In this document: piece by piece, positions 12,101-21,779 of the stretch
How positions within the stretch are numbered: position 1 is the first letter of the stretch
Layout of the letters: each line of letters begins with the position of its first letter
Translations under genes and position numbers: made by a program
Notes under the pieces: generated by a model
What the model saw: only the letters and a program-made list of their open reading frames with translations
Database searches by the model: none
What the model was told of the DNA's origin: nothing
Source of the DNA: Notospermus geniculatus
Lineage: Eukaryota; Nemertea; Pilidiophora; Heteronemertea; Lineidae
Reading direction: 5' to 3'
Assembly: GCA_002633025.1 (NCBI GenBank)
Contig: NMRB01000069.1
Span: forward strand, 390,446 to 454,445
Length of the DNA stretch: 64,000 nucleotides

Positions 12101-13747
12101 AGATAACGGTCCTTGTGGTGTAAAGGCCAGGGCGGGCCGTCACGAAACTCTGATAGCACTGACAGTGCCTAACAGGGAGGTATGCAATGGCATTTACCAT
12201 TACAGAATTTCTCTGTTAGGCCCTGTTAGTGCTATCGGAGTTTCGTGGCGGTCGGCCCAGGTTGCCATTCAGCTAGGCTTGGAAGAGACGACCTTGGTTG
12301 TGGTCAGATTCTTAGCAAAGACAAATAGGGAGCAAAGAAGGGTGGAGTGCATCACTAAACAGGGCCCTGATTAAGACTGCATTCGGAGTCTGGGCTTGTA
12401 ATGACTTTGATAGATATGCCATGAAAAATGTATTGTCTGTTCATTAACAGAATTCAAAGTCAAAAAGGTGAACAAAGGTAAAAATGAAAACAAGGGCAAA
12501 ACAGCCAACTTCTTACCACAAGACAACAATGCTGAAGGTAGGAGGCTGTGTCTGCTTTTGAAATTGGCATTGGTCGTTAAAGCAATGTTGTCTTGGCTTA
12601 TGTTATGAGCAATTTTCTGTGTCAGTGTGGTATGGCTGGATGTTGTACAAATGTTCCTTTTTTCCCAGGCAGGAGATTGACACAACAGACTGCAGAAGTT
12701 CTGGTATTCTCCTGTCTTTCCCAAACTATCACCCAACTATATTCACCACGACTGCTCAGCAGGCCTTGCCGTTTGACAGGCCCGTCAAACGGCAAGGTCT
12801 GCTCAGCTCTGCCTTGTGTACCATGCAACTGAGAGAGAGTCTCATTCAAATCAAAGCACACACTGGTCATGTTTTCAGCTATGCTCGTCAGCAATCCACT
12901 GCTTCTTGAAATTCACACCCTAATGTGACTTGTTGTACACATGCCTTTTCATGTTGTTGTGAAAATTTGGTGCAAGTCCAATGTGCAAACTCTGTGCTGG
13001 CTTCGAGTTCAGGGAAGGCATAAACTCCTCCCACAGTTTCGAACCGCTACCCACTACATTACCAGCGCTCCGTGGAATATAATGAAATATAACTAGGTGG
13101 CGTGGAATGAACGCTGGGGCCGAGCATTGGGAAGGCATGGATAAATGCCCATGCTCTACAACTTTCCTGATTCCCCAGCGACGGAGACAAAGATTTTGTC
13201 AGATGATATGGTACTTGTGATGTTATCTGTATGAAATTTATGTATCATTTCAGATGGTAATGGCGGTCAAATCCAAATGACGATCATCGCAATCCTAGTG
13301 ACAATCATAGCAGTCCTTTCACTCCTAGTGATAGGACTTTTCATCGTCTGCATCCGACGCAGAAATCGACATTCAGTTGACATTGATTCTGTGCCGAAGT
13401 CACGGTCACATGACCGAAATCTCAACAAAAATGCCAAACGGGGAAAACGAGACGACGTACCGCAGAGAAGGCGGCCACCAAGTTCTGCGAATGTTGATTT
13501 ACAGGGTGTGTTAGACTCAAAACAGCCAGACATTATCTCGGTAAAAGGGATGGATTCCTATAAGTTATGTATTGACGATTCAGGGAGATTAGATTCTCGA
13601 GAACGAGGCGGGCTCACGACGTTTACGAGCGACAAAGAATATGTCGAGGACAGTAAACGGAAATTACCGGATAAATATAAACCAAATTCAGATTGTTCAG
13701 CTGCGATCCACATTAAGAAAAGTCCGCAGAAGTCGTCGGATGTGTAG
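158..13747 (+). CDS. CRIM1: CRIM1-like cysteine-rich transmembrane BMP regulator, 3' part
   Basis: Exons: 158-343 (VWC), 3124-3297 (VWC), 4554-4673 (antistasin), 5718-5972 (about three antistasin units), 9979-10224 (Thr-rich linker plus VWC), 10576-10785 (VWC), 11115-11330 (VWC), 11699-11896 (VWC), 12451-12537 (Lys/Asn-rich stalk), 13254-13747 (membrane helix, tail, stop). Every internal exon is phase 1-1, so domains shuffle as units. VWC exons end in the typical CCPxC (for example GQCCPVC). Antistasin units read like CPRMDNCTKMC. The last exon has a hydrophobic helix (MTIIAILVTIIAVLSLLVIG) followed by Arg residues and a charged tail of roughly 125 residues. VWC2-antistasin4-VWC4-TM is the vertebrate CRIM1 order; the signal peptide and IGFBP module would lie upstream of the window. 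CRIM1 family proteins bind BMPs and related ligands at the cell surface and in the secretory path. Start not in window; no broken exon seen. Confidence 0.95.
554..695. mobile_element. Small MITE-like inverted-repeat element
   Basis: Terminal inverted repeats of about 17 bp (CTAAGGCCCACTTCGAC at the left; reverse complement of TGGAAATGGGCCTTTAG at the right) bound about 140 bp of noncoding DNA. TA dinucleotides lie at both edges. It sits in the intron after the first VWC exon of CRIM1. No coding capacity. Confidence 0.6.
1233..1504. mobile_element. MITE with 14-bp perfect inverted ends and GATGT target duplication
   Basis: CAGGCACGGATCCA at 1233-1246 is the exact reverse complement of TGGATCCGTGCCTG at 1491-1504. 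GATGT stands immediately outside both ends (1228-1232 and 1505-1509). The interior is G-rich then C-rich (runs of G near 1250, runs of C near 1270, 1420 and 1465) with an A/T-rich centre. No open frame of note. It lies in a CRIM1 intron. The CAG ends recall hAT-type elements, but the visible duplication is 5 bp rather than 8. Confidence 0.75.
2584..2935. repeat. Imperfect minisatellite, units of about 25-35 bp
   Basis: More than ten degenerate tandem copies of a unit resembling GGATTCTTTTAGTGAGGGAG, with variable spacing and point changes. It lies in the CRIM1 intron about 190 bp before the exon starting at 3124. No coding sense. Confidence 0.85.
4234..4367. mobile_element. Short MITE-like element
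   Basis: AAGGCTGATTCATACTC (4234-4250) is matched in inverse by GAGTATGAATCAGCCCTT (4350-4367), with one extra base on the right. The spacer of about 100 bp is noncoding. TA occurs at both outer edges, as expected for a TA-targeting family. It lies in a CRIM1 intron just before the first antistasin exon. Confidence 0.6.
5145..5312. repeat. Short-unit tandem repeat (TGATGATTGATAATCAT-like)
   Basis: A run of degenerate units mixing TGATGATTGA with TAATCAT or TGGTCAT, about 165 bp long, between the antistasin exons of CRIM1. Simple repeat without coding or splice signals. Confidence 0.85.
6786..7315. repeat. Minisatellite, unit about 43 bp, roughly 12 copies
   Basis: Tandem units of GCATCACAGCATCACCAGGC followed by AATGATCTGTGATGTCCAATGTT. 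Variants are patterned: CACTAGG alternates with CACCAGG, and several units carry TGATATCC for TGATGTCC. The last three units gain an AAAAAATC insert. It lies in the long CRIM1 intron between the antistasin block and the third VWC exon. Units abut directly, so this is not a repeat-spacer array. Confidence 0.92.
8291..8636. repeat. Diverged direct repeat pair in CRIM1 intron
   Basis: The segments 8291-8365 and 8561-8636 both begin GTAATAGCTAA and end CTTCCCAC, and align with scattered changes over about 75 bp (shared blocks around GTGTATTGGTTGTACAT versus GTGCTTGGTTATGTACAT). The open frame across the second copy (8375-8698) matches no family I know, so I treat this as noncoding repeat DNA. Confidence 0.5.
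10285..10440 (+). mobile_element. Candidate tRNA-derived SINE
   Basis: Contains a B-box-like GGTTCAGTTCCCAG after TTTGAGGTTGTA, followed by a short tail (CCTCCGAGTTGGAGAGACTT). The layout resembles the candidates at 11470-11620 and 28930-29065. No convincing A box was defined and target duplications were not resolved. Confidence 0.4.
11470..11620 (+). mobile_element. Candidate tRNA-derived SINE
   Basis: B-box-like GGTTCGATCTCCAG preceded by CTGCTGAGAGGTTCCA, in the intron between the last two VWC exons of CRIM1. Same general layout as the other two candidates. Boundaries are approximate. Confidence 0.4.
12130..12258. mobile_element. Foldback element with arms of about 48 bp
   Basis: The left arm (12130-12177) and right arm (12211-12258) are near-perfect inverse copies, sharing CACGAAACTC and GATAGCACT with a handful of mismatches, around a 33-bp loop. 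It lies in the CRIM1 intron before the stalk exon. Likely a MITE remnant. Confidence 0.7.
12755..12806. repeat. Hairpin palindrome, 23-bp arms
   Basis: The left arm ends CCTTGCCGTTTGAC and the right arm begins GTCAAACGGCAAGG, around a 6-base loop AGGCCC. The outer parts match with two differences. It lies in the intron before the CRIM1 membrane exon. Function unknown; possibly a small transposon relic. Confidence 0.7.
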
Positions 13748-14023
13748 TCAGGGCTGTGGCACCACATCGGGGATGTTCACAGCTTTTGACGGATTATTGA
13801 TCGGTTTTGTGGTGCCAGGTGTCTTCTTGTGGGTGTACATTGAATTTATGCATTATGAGTTAAAATATGATTTTGTTTGTAAATAGTCCATCACAAAATA
13901 TCTTGATTCATTAATGTATCACTGGTGACATAATGACACAGAACGTCTAATAATTCATTCATGACTTAGTAGTACTGGTACATAGATTACATGTAGTTAA
14001 GCTGTGCTGTGAGAGTCCAAAAT

Positions 14024-14029
14024 AATAAA
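14024..14029 (+). terminator. Polyadenylation signal AATAAA, CRIM1
   Basis: First canonical AATAAA after the CRIM1 stop, about 280 bp downstream. A second canonical signal at 14636-14641 could give a longer 3' UTR. Confidence 0.6.
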
Positions 14030-15434
14030 GGACCAACAAGACTAGAAGACTGTTACAAAGTTCTTATCCCACCAAAGTACCGGTACTCTTTTTTTCATGA
14101 TACCACAAGTTCATGATAATAGGGTCATTTGGAGGAGGCTTTGTTTGTGACATATAGTTGCCCACATTGGTCCCAGTCCTACGGTAATGCACTGGGTACA
14201 TATCCCCAAAACCTGTGTAGGATTCCTACTCCGGTGTACTCTGTTCATATTTCGGAATTTGAAATTTTCTGTTATAGTTGAGAGGTTTAGAGTCTAGGTG
14301 ATGTTGGGACTTTATTACATGCTACCATAACTATCATGGTATAAATCTGACTTGACGCTTCAACTGCTTTTTGAGATGTATGTATTTTGCCCATGACTCC
14401 TGCCTTCTCATGCAGGTAGGCTACCTACATTATCCATGTACAGTACATATTTGTAGGCCTGTTATAGGTGTTATTATTTTGTATATTTGATGAACTGAAG
14501 AAAAACTGCCATGTCAATTTGTGTGCGTGTGTTTGTGGAGTAGCCGTGTTGTATACGAGTTACTTTTGTATTTAGTGTGTGTGGTGTTTCGTATCAGAAT
14601 GTGACTACTATTTTGAAGGAGAATAGTGTGTGATAAATAAAGGATTGGGATCACTTTATCAGAGGGGCTGGAAGGAAAGCAGGGGAAAGACTTTCCAAAT
14701 AGTGCCGTGCAACCTCACTTTAGGGGACACTGACACTGAAATGACACCTCTCTATCAAGACACCTCCATGAAGGACAATGGATCTGTCAGCCCAAGGGTC
14801 AGGTGTTTCTACTAGGGAGGTTCTACTGCATACCATTTCCTCTGTAAAGAGATGGCATGCTGTGTTTAAACAATAAGGGATAGATACTGGGTGGCAATAG
14901 AAATTTATCAGCATTTTAATACCTCGATACATGAAAATGGCATTGAATGCAGAGTATAATCATGTTGATGCATTTCCACAAAAACTTATTCGAGAAGTTA
15001 GTTTTTGATTCTTACAAATGGGCATTGATGAACTATGGTTGTGATTTTTTAGCAAAGATACTTCCACAACAGTTCCAAGGAGAAGTTTTTAATCCAACAC
15101 ATTCAGTTTCAGATTGAAGTTATGGCTGAGATTTCGGCGGAAGTGTGCAAATCTTCGTCGTTTACGTCAATTTGAGAACAGTCTATTGTTTGATGAATTT
15201 GTCCACAACGGACAATCCACCTTTTCTCATTTTTGGGGAAAATCTGAATCTCCTTGTTACCCTATTTCCAGGAAGGGACAGATTACAAACAGACTAGACA
15301 TAAATCTATTGTTAACTGTTTCTGTGTTTCTTAGTCAGTAAACTGGTTTCAAGGGCATGTATTTCATCAAGTTGTTGTAATATGGAAGTTTTGAAATTTG
15401 CTCAAACATTTGTAACAGATATAGTAGTAGGGAA

Positions 15435-15645
15435 CCCAGGGGTTTAGTTAACATTTTTGCATGGGAATTCATGACTTCCTTAACCCAAAAACCAGGAAGT
15501 ATTGGACCTTTTCTTGGAAGTCTAAATGTACTTCATAAGCTTAAATACATTAGAAGTTTAAAATTGTTTGGAAATACTTGACTTCCTGGAGCCTAAAATT
15601 CCGAAGTATTTTGACTTCCAAACTCCCTCTAACTAAACCCCTGGG
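15435..15645. mobile_element. MITE with 16-bp perfect inverted ends
   Basis: CCCAGGGGTTTAGTTA (15435-15450) is the exact reverse complement of TAACTAAACCCCTGGG (15630-15645). If the ends are taken as CCAGG and CCTGG, GAAC flanks both sides, a plausible 4-bp target duplication. The inner part is also partly palindromic around GGAAGT and ACTTCC words. It is downstream of CRIM1. Confidence 0.75.
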
Positions 15646-18118
15646 AACCTTACAGTACTGTAGATGAATTTCAAAGGATAGGAGTTTATGTTATGAGTTC
15701 GTGAGATGGAAATCTAAATGTAACAATTCTCCAGTTTCATTCAAACATTGGTGGCATTGTTCCCTCAGATGGTTTGACGATGGCCGTTTATAGCTCAGAT
15801 TAGTTGTTTGTTGTCAACGAGTTAACCCACTGAACTGTCTGTGGCTATAAAAATTTTGCAGCAACTTTGTTACTGTTGAAGTTGACTAATTGATGTCTTG
15901 ATGTTTTACATATTTTCTACCACGACCATCTTTTTATGAGACAATTTCCAATTTTGTACCGTGAATAATATTGAAGCAAGTATAAGAGCTAGATTTCCAA
16001 AGGTACAGTAAGTAGAGTTGAGATATAAATTCACCCTTTCAGTGTGGGGGTGGCGTTACCATACAGTTTACTGGTAAAACAAAACATGAGTGCCATCTGA
16101 AGTCTAGTTTGAACTCTATTAGAAGAGGAGACTATGGATGGATGATTTTAGTTAGAATTTCTGGCAATAGATTTCTCTGGCATCACTTCAGTAAGTCAGT
16201 TTTACAAGTCGGTGATATAGGTACCGGGTACAAATTAGTTAGCACATCAATGGTTAAAGCCCAAACGTGGAGGCTGCAACTGTAGGCCTACTGTTTAATC
16301 ATAGTTGGATATATCAAAATCACTCTCTCTTCCTGTAACATCGGAAGCACAAATCATGCACCAGGCTTCCAGTTTTCTGATGAATGTATCTCACGCGGTT
16401 GCATGCATTGCAATTTGGACAGCCTACCCGGTAATCAGTTTATTACAGTCTTCACGATTGTTTCCTCGTAAATGGGAATACCCTTCATCAAATGTGAAAT
16501 GTAAATATCTGGCTCTCATAATAGGCCAAACGATTGTTGTAAAATAAGCCACCCAATAGATTATTTATTCATGTCAGCAATTATCAGTGGATCCTATCAC
16601 GCCTTCCTTAAAGCTGTGTCTGTGTTAGAATATTCCTCTAGTGTATTGTATCAGAAAAAGTGAATTATACCGAGCTTCCCAAATTGAATCTATCCTTGTA
16701 TGAGGACAACTCTGTAGTTATATACATGTACATAATCTGCTGTAAAACTAATTCCAGTGCAATTTTTGGCCAGCCCTTGGCCGCATGTGTATGTAACTGA
16801 AGGGCCTACTACAATCCCATGTTGCATAAACACACTGAAAACTGGGTATCCAAGAGAAATAAGAATTGTTTCTACTGCAGTAATTCACCCTTACTGTATG
16901 GTTTTCACAAGAAGTGGTTCCCGCTTGCAAAACAACAGGTCAAGAGATGACAGACTATGGGCCAAGAGATGACAGACTATGGAAACTGCAGTAAGCACAG
17001 GAATCCGCTGTAACAGAACAATTGCCTTCAACATTGATGTGCAATGTGACAAAAGGAGTGGCCGCACTCAGAACCCCAATGTCCTCCGTATTTAGTTTGG
17101 TCACTGACGCACACACACACTCAGGTTGCAACAGGTACTTGGGACTCAACTCGGGGCCCAATCTTCACATGATAGCATTTTCAAGGGACAATACAGAGTA
17201 TGGTACTGCATATCCAGCCTTAGGCTGGAAAAAAATGATCGATGAAAATTACAAGTCATTGGGCTTTCAAATGAAGCCATCACCCTTCCAAGAAAGAGTC
17301 CTTAGCATTGGCAATACATGTATTTCAAAACCATGGCTTCCAGCCGACTTCAACTCTACTAAGATCTTGTAACGCTTCTCATTGGTGCCTCCTTGACATT
17401 ATCTCAACCTATATCTCGATTGATATGCTGTATTATATGATGTAAAACCTTCCTGAATATAGTGGTCATTTGTCTGTAATATTCTCATGATATTTATGTT
17501 GATGCATATAAGATTAAATCTGATGTGCCTAAATAAAATATGTTTTGCATAAAATGTTGTTGGCAAGTCATTGAAGTTATACCGTAGTTCTATTCCTAGT
17601 TGTAGTCAATTTCCAACTCAGAATATTGACTACACCAGTGGGCAGCTTGTCATCATGAACTTGAGAACAAATAAGTTTGTGAATTCAGCTATATCTACAT
17701 GTATTTGCATACAAAAGAGGCATTTCTGCAAAATTTTACTCCGTGAAGAATAATTGTAACAAATAATATTGAAAATAAATATTCAACGATTAAAATAAAC
17801 AGGCACCTCCTCCAGGTCAGCCAGGAGTTAAAGTGTTGATGGAGATAACTGATGGATTGTACTGAATCGGTGGGAAGTACTGTTAGTTTTGATTGATAAA
17901 ACCTTTGGCTTTCACTATTCCCATGACAGTCGAGTCAGCAGAGAGATTACCCCAAAAATAGAACACATCCAGGAAGAGCTGACCTAGCAATGGCACATTA
18001 TTTATACAACTACAACTGCAGTATTACAAATAAGCACCAGACATGCACCTCATGGTTAATAACTTCAGCAGAAGTAACTCAGAACAAGGTATGGTAGCTG
18101 AACGAAATGAGTCGGACG

Positions 18119-18124
18119 TTTATT
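18119..18124 (-). terminator. Polyadenylation signal, PIGH
   Basis: TTTATT on the plus strand (AATAAA on the minus strand), about 82 bp beyond the PIGH stop. Confidence 0.65.
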
Positions 18125-18205
18125 GTCACTGCACATTCGGCTAAAACTTGAAAGGTGCAAAGTGAGCATTGAATTCAGCATTCACTCCTACTCCCTTGTT
18201 TACCA

Positions 18206-20372
18206 TCAACTGAGTTGCACTGGTTGACTGTCGAACGACATCACAGATTGCACCCCTTGATAAACTTGTCGGAGAAACCACAGCCTTGGGAAGGAATGCT
18301 GAAACGGAAAAATGATGTCATCAGTGACGAGTTTTAAACATTGCAATAACTTCGTCAAGATATTTCCTTACCAAATACATGCACCTCGTTAAACATAACA
18401 AGGAATAGATCATGGAAAACATCACTGCCGTACTTTAGAACACACTCTGTGAAAAACTCCCCCAATAACGGCCAACATACTTAATGGTGTCAAATAAAAG
18501 CAATTTCAACTCGGACTAAGATGAGGAACATACTTTAAAGAGAGGTAACAGCTGATGACCATCCATGGTGGGCTTTTTCAGGAGTATTGACAATATAAAC
18601 ACCACAGATTGCTGAAAAAGAGAAGACTTTGACAGTCTTTGTCTCCACGCAGGGATGGCGCTACCTATTCGCCAAATCACCATTGGCTATTCCTCCTCCA
18701 ATATGGCTAAGAGTGTTTTCATTTGGCTAAAGCTTTTTCAATTGAAAATGCACAAGGGCTGGAAATTCAGCTACTCAAATCACATTTGGCTAAAACTTGA
18801 GAAGGGCTAGCTCCATCTCTGCAAAGAATCACAAAAAGTCAGATTTTGACTATTTACCGGTATGAATGAGCAAGCTGAAAGCTAGGCCAGTCCTAGAGTT
18901 TGACTCAAGACCAATCAGAAGCCATGGTGCTTTCATTAAATATGCAGAAAATGGTCTTCTAAGAGACTTGCAGAATATCAACAGCAAACAATGAACAAGC
19001 AGGAACTTACCATCGTAATTGATTCTTGAATGATGATATCTTTAATTTCAGATATGTCGAAGAATATTGAGGTTTGTCTTCCTGAGGCATATTTGGTTGT
19101 AATCTGTACACCGAGGCAGGAAACCACCAGCAGCGATTCTGTAAGATACAATCTCAGATGAAGATGCTGGATTTCCTTCCTCACTCATAATCATACCGGA
19201 ATTGATGGCAGCACAACTCAGAGGGAAACCTATTAGCCCATGATGATGTGATGGTATGGATTACCGAGGGCATGCCAAATGAATACATTAGGTGCGATCA
19301 CCACGTGCAATATTTCCTGTTGACTCTAAGGATAATATGGCCTCTATGGAGACCAGATTAAGCCTCAAATGAATCTAGAATGTTGCATCCTTCAGAGTCA
19401 ACCTCCAATGCGCCATTGATACTCAACCCACCTCCTACAACCTTCCGATTAAGAGTCCATCCACAGAAACAGAGAATCACAACAATGAACCCAGAGAGTA
19501 TTCTTGTGTCCTGAAATAGATTTGATCATGTTGAGTAAGATTTGATCATGTTGAGTAAGATTCGATCACATTGAGTAAGCTTTGATCATTTTGGGTAAGG
19601 TCTGATCATACTGAGTACGGGTAAGCTTTGATCACATTATTCAGTAAGATTGAGTAAGATTTGATCAGTTGAGTTAGCTTTGATCATGTTGAGTAAGATT
19701 CAATCACATTGAGTAAGTTTAATCATGTTGGGTAAGATTTGATTATGTTGAGTAAGATTTGATCATGTTGAGTAAGATTTGATCATGTCGAGTAAGATTT
19801 GATCATGTTGAGTAGCGCTCACAAGAATTTTATTCCAAAATCAGCAGACCAGAGAGCCCCTCTCTTGAATATTCACCATAATGGCACACAACTACCCGGT
19901 ATTTGATGAAAAGACAAGGTTGAATAGGACACCGAGCTACTGAAGGATACTATCATTGAAATAAATTGCGTTATATCAGAAGTGGAAAGCAAATGATTTC
20001 AAATTTGATTACCTGTGTGTACAACTCAAAATGATAGCCTATGACACCAATATGAAAGACAATGAAGAATGTGATCCACAACAGGAGACCGCTCCTCCTA
20101 CGCCGAACAATGTACTCCTTACACAAGTCATCGTCATGAATGATTTCCTGAAACAAATCATTCTGTTTTGTCGACACACTATCAGCTGAAGATGTGGCAG
20201 CATTCAGATCTGTCGTCTTTTCAGCACGCTCCCTGTTCGTCTTCCTTTGTCTGATCTTCATTCCCAGTAGGCCTACATCTCCTCTGCTGTTGGTACAGTT
20301 AGAAATGTGCCCATTAACTGCCGGTGTATCACCATTACTTTCTGTGCACGAGGTAGCAGCAAGCATTATCAT
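18206..20372 (-). CDS. PIGH: PIG-H, GPI N-acetylglucosaminyltransferase subunit H
   Basis: Exons in transcript order: 20372-20013, 19510-19432, 19138-19011, 18611-18534, 18298-18206; phases fit throughout and total 245 aa. Exon 1 encodes a polar N-terminus then a first membrane helix (LLLWITFFIVFHIGVIGYHF). Exon 2 gives a second hydrophobic stretch (ILSGFIVVILCFCGW). Exons 2-3 give ESLLVVSCLGVQITTKYASG and the ISEIKDIIIQES stretch that mark the PIG-H domain. Exons 4-5 give the VVFILSILLK and RLWFLRQVYQ C-terminal part. PIG-H works with PIG-A and partners on the cytosolic face of the ER to add GlcNAc to phosphatidylinositol, the first step of GPI-anchor synthesis. The vertebrate protein is about 188 aa, so this one has a longer N-terminus. 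ATGs at 20372 and 20366 are both possible starts. AATAAA on this strand is at 18124-18119. Confidence 0.93.
18649..18822. mobile_element. MITE-like element in PIGH intron
   Basis: GCAGGGATGGCGCTA at the left and TAGCTCCATCTCTGC at the right are imperfect inverted ends (13 of 15 pair). GGCTA words recur in both orientations inside. It lies in intron 3 of PIGH, about 40 bp upstream of exon 4 on the transcript. Confidence 0.5.
19518..19815. repeat. Minisatellite of 20-bp unit GATTTGATCATGTTGAGTAA
   Basis: Roughly fifteen tandem units with point changes, most regular at both ends. It lies in PIGH intron 1. On the transcript strand the array runs to within about 10 bp of the exon 2 acceptor (TATTTCAG, 19518-19511), so the repeat supplies most of the sequence upstream of that splice site. 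Confidence 0.9.
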
Positions 20373-20498
20373 ATTTCTTCACTGACTGTTCTCAAAAGCG
20401 ATTTCATATTCACAGTGGCTGCTGAAAAACAGAGTTGGTTTGATTTGACATCACACACACACTCACAGCAAGTCAGATTCAAGAGTTAGTGTTTCTTC

Positions 20499-20737
20499 TA
20501 GATCAAAATAGAAGGGCGCAGCACCCTGCCCCTTAAATGTGCTCCCTCCCTGCCTTTCAGAATACCTGTAACCTAGAACATCGTCAATAATCTCATAATT
20601 AATCCCCATGCTCCGACCTAGGCCTGCCTGTCTAACATGCTACGTTAGGCCTAGGCCTATGTGCCAATGATCATGATGATGTGGACTGTCTGTCTGTGGT
20701 GTGTGTGGTGCATGCGTCGTGGTGTGGTTGGTTGGTA
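20499..20737 (+). repeat. Direct duplication, copy A
   Basis: Starts TAGATCAAAATAGAAGG and ends GGTTGGTTGGTA. Nearly identical to 21154-21406, differing by a 6-base gain (AGGCCT) and a small insert near TCCCCA in copy B. Lies upstream of PIGH. Confidence 0.92.
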
Positions 20738-20759
20738 ACGCTGAAGGGGTTATTGTCGT

Positions 20760-20786
20760 CCTGGGTACACATAAAGTGTACCCAGG
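20760..20786. repeat. Perfect 11-bp palindrome with GTACCCAGG repeats
   Basis: CCTGGGTACAC, loop ATAAA, GTGTACCCAGG. Two more direct copies of TGTACCCAGG follow within 80 bp (around 20810 and 20850). It sits in the spacer separating the duplicated segments. Possibly regulatory, possibly a transposon end; nothing decides this. Confidence 0.5.
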
Positions 20787-21153
20787 TTCGATGTCGTCAA
20801 GTGAAATTGTACCCAGGGTCCACTTTCTTGTTACAAACTGTACCCAGGTTCAGATTTAGAGACCTTGGGGTGAGGTTGTTCTCGGTGAAGTCATTTGATA
20901 TTGTGCCTGCAAGTTGGCCGTGCAAAAAGCTAAAGAAGAGAAGTTGAAAGAATTTTATATTTGACCAGCTGGACAGTTTTCAACCTCGGATGGTTACAGA
21001 GAAAGTTAAACAACTCGCCAGCTAGACAAGAAAACGTGTCATTTCCATGTACGCCTACATGTGCATGTATGANGTATGGTATGTTGAATTTGGCCCAGCC
21101 GTTGACGAGATATCGGCCGAAAACCTCGTGCCAAGGGGATTTGGAATGAAGAG

Positions 21154-21406
21154 TAGATCAAAATAGAAGGGCGCAGCACCCTGCCCCTTAAATGTGCTCC
21201 CTCCCTGCCTTTCAGAATAGGCCTACCTGTAACCTAGAACATCGTCAATAATCTCATAATTAATCCCCAGATCCCCATTCTCCGACCTAGGCCTGCCTGT
21301 CTAACATGCTACGTTAGGCCTAGGCCTATGTGCCAATGATCATGATGATGTGGACTGTCTGTCTGTGGTGTGTGTGGTGCATGCGTCGTGGTGTGGTTGG
21401 TTGGTA
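21154..21406 (+). repeat. Direct duplication, copy B
   Basis: Second copy of 20499-20737, 253 bp long, lying on the other side of the N at 21073. The spacing and the N make an assembly join between haplotypes as likely as a real duplication. Confidence 0.92.
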
Positions 21407-21654
21407 GGCCTAACCTAATAACGTTTTGGCTGGCTGATTCTGATTGATTCATGATTGTCATGTTCCGTTTTCGACATCTAATTCACACCTCATGACCTAG
21501 CAATACATTTTTTTGTATTCAGAAGACTGAATAATGTAAATGAAATCCTTCCAAAATTATGAATCTTGCGAAGGCTTGGGAAAAATCGGTGGACTTTGAT
21601 TTCCTGCCTGTTCATCTGTTCATCAGTTGTGTTTTGTGGGTCATTTTAGTTCCA

Positions 21655-21756
21655 GAAGCCACCGCTAGGGAGCCCTAGCGGTGGCTTCGGCAACCAAAAT
21701 CTCGCGAATTCGATTGTAACTCGGGTCGCTCGAGTCCAACCCGAGTTACAATCGAA
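21655..21756. promoter_or_regulatory. Two consecutive perfect hairpins before the CFAP36 start codon
   Basis: Hairpin 1: GAAGCCACCGCTAGGG (21655-21670), 2-base spacer, exact inverse 21673-21688. Hairpin 2: TTCGATTGTAACTCGGGT (21709-21726), 12-base loop containing CTCGAG, exact inverse 21739-21756. The second ends 23 bases before the ATG at 21780, so it lies in the 5' UTR or core promoter. If transcribed, both would form very stable stems. CCGCTAG also occurs in the hairpins near 44065, 55873 and 56793, suggesting transposon origin. Confidence 0.7.
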
Positions 21757-21779
21757 GTCGGTCCGGCAAAAGCGTCAAA

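Larger units (their letters stand above)
13748..18205. other. CRIM1 3' UTR candidates and CRIM1/PIGH tail-to-tail spacer
   Basis: No coding exon recognised. Plus-strand AATAAA signals occur at 14024-14029, 14636-14641 and 17532-17537, so a long or multi-form CRIM1 3' UTR is possible. The minus-strand signal at 18119-18124 serves PIGH. A MITE lies at 15435-15645. Open frames such as 17022-17372 match no family I know. Confidence 0.6.
20373..21779. other. Divergent PIGH/CFAP36 intergenic region
   Basis: About 1.4 kb between two divergently transcribed starts, so it should hold both promoters. It is rich in AGGCCTA words. It contains the direct duplication 20499-20737 / 21154-21406, a single N at 21073, a palindrome at 20760-20786, and two strong hairpins just before the CFAP36 ATG. 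No TATA box was recognised. Confidence 0.6.

Noticed and set aside
16305-17372. Open frames in the CRIM1/PIGH spacer
   Set aside because: Short, unrelated to any family I know, and no consistent splice structure joins them.
20681-21149. Open frames in the duplicated promoter segment
   Set aside because: They cross duplicated promoter-region sequence and an N, and show no domain.
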